This document shows, piece after piece, positions 6,410-9,721 of a DNA stretch of 9,721 nt. This DNA comes from CAADGY01 sp035714225 (lineage in GTDB: Bacteria > Acidobacteriota > Terriglobia > Bryobacterales > Bryobacteraceae), in contig DASTMK010000010.1 of NCBI GenBank assembly GCA_035714225.1, forward strand, positions 1-9,721. The letters run 5' to 3'. Both the position numbers and the translations under genes were made by a program. Numbering within the stretch: position 1 is the first letter of the stretch; every line of letters begins with the position of its first letter. The notes below the pieces were generated by a model. It did not search any database, was not told where the DNA came from, and saw nothing but the letters and a program-made list of their open reading frames with translations.

Positions 6410-6718
6410 CTAGAACAGACCCGGAGGCAGACCCATGCCTCCCAGGAGTCCACCCATCTTCTGCTGCGTTTCGTCTTCCACTTTTTTATGAGCTTCGTTG
6501 AAAGCCGCCATCATCATGTCCTGCAGCATCTCGACGTCGCCGGCCACTTCGGGGTCGATGGTCACGCCCAGCACTTTCTTCTGCCCGTCCATCTTCACGG
6601 TTACCATGCCGCCTCCGGCGGAGGCCTCGACGCGGATCTGTGCAATTTCCTCTTGCAGCTTCTGTTGCATCTGCTGGGCCTGCTTCATCATCTGCTGCAT
6701 GTTACCGGGTAGTTTCAC
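6410..6718 (-). CDS. ybaB: YbaB/EbfC-family nucleoid-associated protein
   Basis: This is a 102-residue, methionine- and glutamine-rich protein matching the YbaB/EbfC family. It has an N-terminal coiled helix (MQQMMKQAQQMQQKLQEE, 7-24), then EASAGGGMVTVKMDGQ (32-47), then VTIDPEV and MLQDMMMAAFNEA (64-76). The family forms small dimers that bind DNA without strict sequence preference. It is almost always found between dnaX and recR, as here. The start is GTG at 6718, set by AAGGAG seven bases upstream; 31 bases separate it from the dnaX stop. Confidence 0.93.
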   Translation of the reverse strand: MKLPGNMQQMMKQAQQMQQKLQEEIAQIRVEASAGGGMVTVKMDGQKKVLGVTIDPEVAGDVEMLQDMMMAAFNEAHKKVEDETQQKMGGLLGGMGLPPGLF

Positions 6719-6725
6719 GTTGTCG

Positions 6726-6731
6726 CTCCTT
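6726..6731 (-). promoter_or_regulatory. Shine-Dalgarno site of ybaB
   Basis: AAGGAG on the minus strand, seven bases before the GTG at 6718. It supports GTG rather than the internal ATG at codon 7. Confidence 0.75.
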
Positions 6732-6749
6732 ATTTGATACCGGCCAAAA

Positions 6750-8435
6750 CTATTCTTTCAGATTTCTGACGGTGCGAATCTGGCTCTCCGGAAACGCCTC
6801 GCGAAAACGTTGAACATCGGGATGAGACAATGCCCGCTCGGATGCGTCCCCAGCCTCGCCCGTCGTCTGGGGCGCCGGATTCTGCTCCATCGCCAACGGC
6901 TGCGCGGCCGATTCACCGTTCTCCACTTTCACCTTTAAGACACGTCCGAGAACCGCACGAACCGCCTGCTGCATGTCCCCGGACCGGAGTGCGAGCCAGA
7001 ACTCCCGCGGCGCCCGAAACACAATCTCCGCGGCGGATTCGGCGACCTGGGAGTGCTCCACGGCATCCGCGATAGCCAGCATCTCACGCTCAACAAGCCA
7101 GGCATGCAGGCGGGATTTCAACGTTCCCCCAGCGGCGGGTGAAGGAGGGGCGACAGCCGCCGCGGCTTCCGTGGGCGGCGCCGTTTGCGTTTTCCGCCGG
7201 GTATCCATAGCGAAAGGGGACGGGCCAACGCTGGGCGGCGCGGGGGCGGCTGATCCTTGCACGCGCGGCGGTCCGGTGGGTGTGGACGGGCGGGACTGGG
7301 ACGAACCAGGCTCCTTCAGCATCGCCAGCGCTTCTTCAATGGGCGCCAGTTTTCCCGCGTGTAACAGCTTGAGAAGACCGATCTCTAGATGCAGGCGCGG
7401 CTGGAGAGAGAACTGCAGATCCCGGAACAGGTCCAGAGTGAGCTGGAGATACCGGGTGAGGTCTTCCTCGGAAAACGACTGGGCAATGTCCGCCAGCTTC
7501 TCCTGTTCGCCGCCGGTCGCCGCCACAAGCCGTGTGCCTTTTCCCGCCACTCGTACCACCAGCAGGCTCCGGAAATATCGCGCGAGCTCGCGGCAGAAGT
7601 GTTGAAGATGCCGCCCGTTGCGCTCCAGATCGTCCACGATCTCGAGCATCTGCTGCGAAGTGCCGCCGGAGAGAGCCTGCGTTACCTGGTGCAGCGAGTC
7701 GAGAGAGAACATCCCCAGCAGGGTCCTCACTTCGTCCGCGTTCAGCGTGGAGCCGCAGCAGGCGATCGCCTGGTCCAGAGCGGAGAGGGAATCCCGGACA
7801 CTGCCTTCGCCCGCCTGGGCCAGTACGGCCAGCGTTTCCGGATCTGCCTCTACGCCTTCCTGCGCGCAAATCCATGCCATGCGCGCGATCAGTTCTTCAA
7901 AATCGACCGACCGGAAGCTGAACTGCTGGCAGCGCGAGGCGATGGTAGTGGGAATCTTGTGCGCTTCGGTGGTGCAAAGGATAAATACCACCCATTCCGG
8001 GGGCTCTTCGAGCGTCTTCAACAGCGCGTTGAAAGCCTCGTGCGTGATCTGGTGCGCCTCGTCGACGATGAAAACCTTGTAGCGGTCGCGAGCCGGACGG
8101 TAGCGCACGTTCTCGCGCAATTCCCGCATCTCATTGATCCCGCGGTTGGAGGCGGCGTCAATTTCAATGACGTCCACGGCGTTTCCCGCGGCGATCTCCG
8201 TGCAACTGGAGCAGACGCCGCACGGCTGCGCGGTGGGGCCGTTCACGCAGTTCAGGCATCGCGCCAGGATTCGCGCGACCGTGGTCTTCCCCGTGCCGCG
8301 CTGCCCCGAGAAGATATAGCCGTGTGCGATGCGGCCTTGCGAAATAGCGTTCTCCAAAGTGGTGCGGACATGGCCCTGTCCTACCAGTTCGGAAAACGTC
8401 TGGGGCCTGTATTTTCTGGCAATAACCTGATACAT
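6750..8435 (-). CDS. dnaX: DNA polymerase III subunit gamma/tau
   Basis: This 561-residue protein is the ATPase of the replicative clamp loader. It opens with MYQVIARKYRPQTFSELVGQ. The Walker A motif is GQRGTGKTT (44-52). The zinc module has C63, C72, C75 and C78. Walker B is VFIVDEAH (121-128), and SRC (167-169) carries the trans-acting arginine. A proline/alanine/serine-rich linker covers about 375-440, then a folded C-terminal segment (about 441-515, SRLHAWLVEREMLAIAD onward) corresponds to the tau-specific part. It is shorter than the 643-residue E. coli tau and longer than gamma. I saw no A6G-type slippery run near the linker, so a programmed-frameshift gamma form is not supported. No good Shine-Dalgarno site precedes the ATG at 8435. 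The gene starts 46 bases after the end of ffs. Confidence 0.95.
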   Translation of the reverse strand: MYQVIARKYRPQTFSELVGQGHVRTTLENAISQGRIAHGYIFSGQRGTGKTTVARILARCLNCVNGPTAQPCGVCSSCTEIAAGNAVDVIEIDAASNRGINEMRELRENVRYRPARDRYKVFIVDEAHQITHEAFNALLKTLEEPPEWVVFILCTTEAHKIPTTIASRCQQFSFRSVDFEELIARMAWICAQEGVEADPETLAVLAQAGEGSVRDSLSALDQAIACCGSTLNADEVRTLLGMFSLDSLHQVTQALSGGTSQQMLEIVDDLERNGRHLQHFCRELARYFRSLLVVRVAGKGTRLVAATGGEQEKLADIAQSFSEEDLTRYLQLTLDLFRDLQFSLQPRLHLEIGLLKLLHAGKLAPIEEALAMLKEPGSSQSRPSTPTGPPRVQGSAAPAPPSVGPSPFAMDTRRKTQTAPPTEAAAAVAPPSPAAGGTLKSRLHAWLVEREMLAIADAVEHSQVAESAAEIVFRAPREFWLALRSGDMQQAVRAVLGRVLKVKVENGESAAQPLAMEQNPAPQTTGEAGDASERALSHPDVQRFREAFPESQIRTVRNLKE

Positions 8436-8481
8436 GAGAGTCTACAGCGAGGGCGCGCCGGCCGGCCGCGAGTGCGAAACT

Positions 8482-8588
8482 GCCAGACCCCGGGTGATCC
8501 GCGGCACACGAGCTAAACCGCTACCGTTGCTTCCTTCCGGACCTGGCGGGGTTTGCAGCCGCACGTTGCACGGAGCCCGAGGCCTGAC
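8482..8588 (-). ncRNA. ffs: 4.5S-type signal recognition particle RNA
   Basis: The minus strand carries the diagnostic SRP RNA core GGTCCGGAAGGAAGCA (8543-8528) with its GGAA tetraloop, the binding site for Ffh and FtsY. The ends close as a 13-bp stem: bases 8588-8576 pair with 8494-8482, all positions pairing if three G-U pairs are allowed. This gives a length of about 107 nt, the small form without an Alu domain, close to the 114 nt of E. coli 4.5S RNA. Ends are estimated from the stem and could be off by a few bases. It precedes dnaX on the same strand, an arrangement known in other bacteria. Confidence 0.95.
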
Positions 8589-8596
8589 AAACTAGA

Positions 8597-8605
8597 ATTC
8601 TAGCA
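8597..8605 (-). promoter_or_regulatory. Extended -10 promoter of ffs
   Basis: On the minus strand TGC-TAGAAT forms an extended -10 element (TGn plus a 5/6 match to TATAAT), eight bases before the 5' stem of ffs. The -35 region (about 8620-8625) is poor, fitting an extended -10 promoter. The -10 lies inside the perfect 12-bp palindrome CTAGAATTCTAG at 8592-8603. Confidence 0.6.
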
Positions 8606-8721
8606 TGTGCCCGCGCTTTCGAACACATCAGGGAGCGGGAACCGAAAAAAGGCGGAAGTCAATGACCAAGGTTCTGTGAGTACTGTTATTTGAGAAGCCT
8701 CCCGCCAGGACGGATATGGTA

Positions 8722-8751
8722 TTGACACTACCCGTTCGAACTGCGCATAAT
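8722..8751 (+). promoter_or_regulatory. Sigma-70-type promoter of the PilZ-like gene
   Basis: TTGACA at 8722-8727 is a perfect -35. CATAAT at 8746-8751 is a 5/6 -10, with an 18-base spacer. Transcription would start near 8758, leaving a leader of about 34 bases to the ATG at 8792. An AAGGGG at 8774-8779 may serve as ribosome site, with a rather long 12-base spacer. Confidence 0.7.
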
Positions 8752-8791
8752 CGTTCACCGGTAAACTCCGAAGAAGGGGCATAAGTCACCT

Positions 8792-9211
8792 ATGGAAAAT
8801 AGTGAACACCAGTTGTTGACCCCGTCTGACGGCATTCCCGCTGCCGCGCCGGTTCCCCCATCGTTCCGGCTGTTCAACGAGCGCCGCACTTGTGTTCGTT
8901 ATCCCATCGCGCTCGATCTTCGATACCGCGCTTCCACGCCGGAAGTAAGGGGCCTCGGACAACAATCCACTACGGTAGAGATCAGCAGCCAGGCGATCTC
9001 GTTCTCCACACCTGAGCCGCTCCCGGCGGGCGCGCACGTGGAGACGTCGATCCGCTGGCCGTTTCTGCTGGACAACCGGACGCCTCTGCAACTGGTGGCG
9101 GATGGCAAGGTGGTGCGGAGCACGGAGGGAAAGACGGTGATCCGAATTCACAAGTATGAATTCCGCACTTGCAGAAAGCAGGCATTCGACGCAACTTCCG
9201 GCCTGACCTGA
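8792..9211 (+). CDS. PilZ-like domain protein with degenerate ligand motif
   Basis: This is a 139-residue protein. Residues 1-27 are a polar, proline-rich lead. A PilZ-like beta-barrel then begins with NERRTCVRYPIALDLRYR (29-46), which holds the RxxxR motif (R32, R36) that contacts c-di-GMP. The second motif, normally [D/N]xSxxG, reads EISSQA (63-68), so the acidic/amide residue and the glycine are both replaced. The rest follows the PilZ pattern: a strand with PLPAGAHVETSIRWP (76-90) and LVADGKVVRS (101-110). Binding of c-di-GMP is therefore uncertain; it could act as a protein-interaction module. A strong promoter precedes it and a receiver-like gene follows 63 bases downstream, probably co-transcribed. 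Confidence 0.8.
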   Translation: MENSEHQLLTPSDGIPAAAPVPPSFRLFNERRTCVRYPIALDLRYRASTPEVRGLGQQSTTVEISSQAISFSTPEPLPAGAHVETSIRWPFLLDNRTPLQLVADGKVVRSTEGKTVIRIHKYEFRTCRKQAFDATSGLT

Positions 9212-9274
9212 GTACTGCCGAAAAACCGATGTTGCCGCCGGTAAAGGCAGAAAAGGGCTGAGATCCAATCTCCC

Positions 9275-9679
9275 ATGTCTTCGTCGCACAACGACACGCC
9301 GACGACAATTCTCGTCATCGATCCCGATCTTGGATTCATTCTCGTTTTAAGCAGGGCGTTGCTCTCCGCGGGCTATCAGGTTATCCCCGCGAGCACGATG
9401 GAGGAAGCGGCGAGGCTCACAAGTGAGTTGGAGCTCGGAATCGATGCCGTTGTGGCGGAAGCCGGCGCCCTCGCCTCTGGCGGATCGGACCCGATGGGAG
9501 GGTTAGGGCGGTGGGCGGCACGGTCCGCGATGATCGTTGCCACGTCAACTCCCGAAGCGCTGGCCGGCAAACTCCCCGCCCGGCCGGCAGCGGTACTTCG
9601 CAAACCTCAGGCCAACGAGCCAGACCTGACAGAGGAGTGGCTCAGAATCATACGGCAGGTCCTCGCTCTCTCCCGTTGA
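9275..9679 (+). CDS. Stand-alone receiver-like protein, phospho-site altered
   Basis: This is a 134-residue protein with the order of a response-regulator receiver domain and no output domain. TILVIDPDLGF (11-21) is strand 1 and the acidic pocket, but the usual Asp-Asp pair is D16-P17. The helix FILVLSRALLSAGYQV follows. DAVVAEAG (57-64) is the strand with the phospho-acceptor, where E62 takes the place of the Asp. MIVATST (86-92) carries the conserved Thr/Ser, and AVLRKP (106-111) has the conserved lysine K110. It probably folds as a receiver but is unlikely to be phosphorylated normally; Glu can mimic the active state. The ATG at 9275 has only a weak upstream purine run. The family call rests on motif order and is moderately sure. 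Confidence 0.7.
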   Translation: MSSSHNDTPTTILVIDPDLGFILVLSRALLSAGYQVIPASTMEEAARLTSELELGIDAVVAEAGALASGGSDPMGGLGRWAARSAMIVATSTPEALAGKLPARPAAVLRKPQANEPDLTEEWLRIIRQVLALSR

Positions 9680-9721
9680 AAATCCGGCCTTGACAGCCGG
9701 CAGTAACCCGGCTACACCTTC

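Noticed and set aside
7120..7320. Programmed ribosomal frameshift in dnaX making a gamma form
   Set aside because: The proline-rich linker region has no A6G-like slippery run on the minus strand; the longest A run seen is four, in a poor context.
7389..8516. 375-codon plus-strand open frame opposite dnaX
   Set aside because: It is a shadow: low-complexity arginine/alanine-rich product, no family resemblance, fully antisense to a certain gene.
8600..8782. 60-codon minus-strand open frame between ffs and the PilZ-like gene
   Set aside because: No ribosome site or recognisable sequence, and it overlaps both promoters.
9680..9721. Hairpin CCGGC/GCCGG after the receiver-like gene as a terminator
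   Set aside because: Stem is only five bp with a seven-base loop and no T-tract; the window ends too soon to judge.

Overview
The window looks like a piece of an Acidobacteriota chromosome, probably a Solibacter/Bryobacter-type lineage. The main evidence is the gene ending at 2240, which matches the VWFA-related family that is expanded in acidobacteria. The high-GC codon use and frequent GTG/TTG starts with good Shine-Dalgarno sites fit this. The genus is inference. No CRISPR array, tRNA, rRNA or prophage was seen.

Left part (1-3456), accessory character. A long imperfect hairpin (2-79) precedes a small secreted protein (196-738). A perfect 8-bp hairpin (744-762) and an IS630-type transposase remnant (868-984) follow. 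Next is an exported VWFA-related protein (about 1014-2240), whose 5' end is unclear. Convergent to it are a METTL7-like SAM methyltransferase (2250-2804) and, upstream of that on the same strand, a four-helix DUF1772-like membrane protein (2896-3363). The methyltransferase N-terminus also looks broken.

Middle (3457-5799). fliM (flagellar motor switch) and mtaB (tRNA methylthiotransferase) are divergent. The 84-bp gap between them holds a full-length match, on the fliM strand, to the enteric sigma-28/FliA promoter consensus TAAAGTTT-N11-GCCGATAA. It lies just upstream of a Shine-Dalgarno site and TTG start. This is the most striking hidden signal in the window.

Right part (5802-8588, minus strand). 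This is the classic block ffs (4.5S-type SRP RNA), dnaX, ybaB/ebfC, recR: protein targeting, replicative clamp loader, nucleoid protein and recombinational repair. ffs has a clear 13-bp terminal stem, the conserved GGAA-loop core and an extended -10 promoter. No T-tract terminator separates it from dnaX, so the four genes may form one transcription unit. recR and mtaB converge with only two bases between their stop codons.

Far right (8589-9721, plus strand). A sigma-70-type promoter drives a PilZ-like protein followed by a stand-alone receiver-like protein. Both have altered signature residues, a degenerate second c-di-GMP motif and Glu in place of the phospho-acceptor Asp. They may be a ligand-independent or phosphorylation-independent regulatory pair.

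I see no complete novel defence or mobile system. The items worth following are the sigma-28 promoter at an orphan fliM, the degenerate PilZ/receiver pair, and two genes with disturbed 5' ends.
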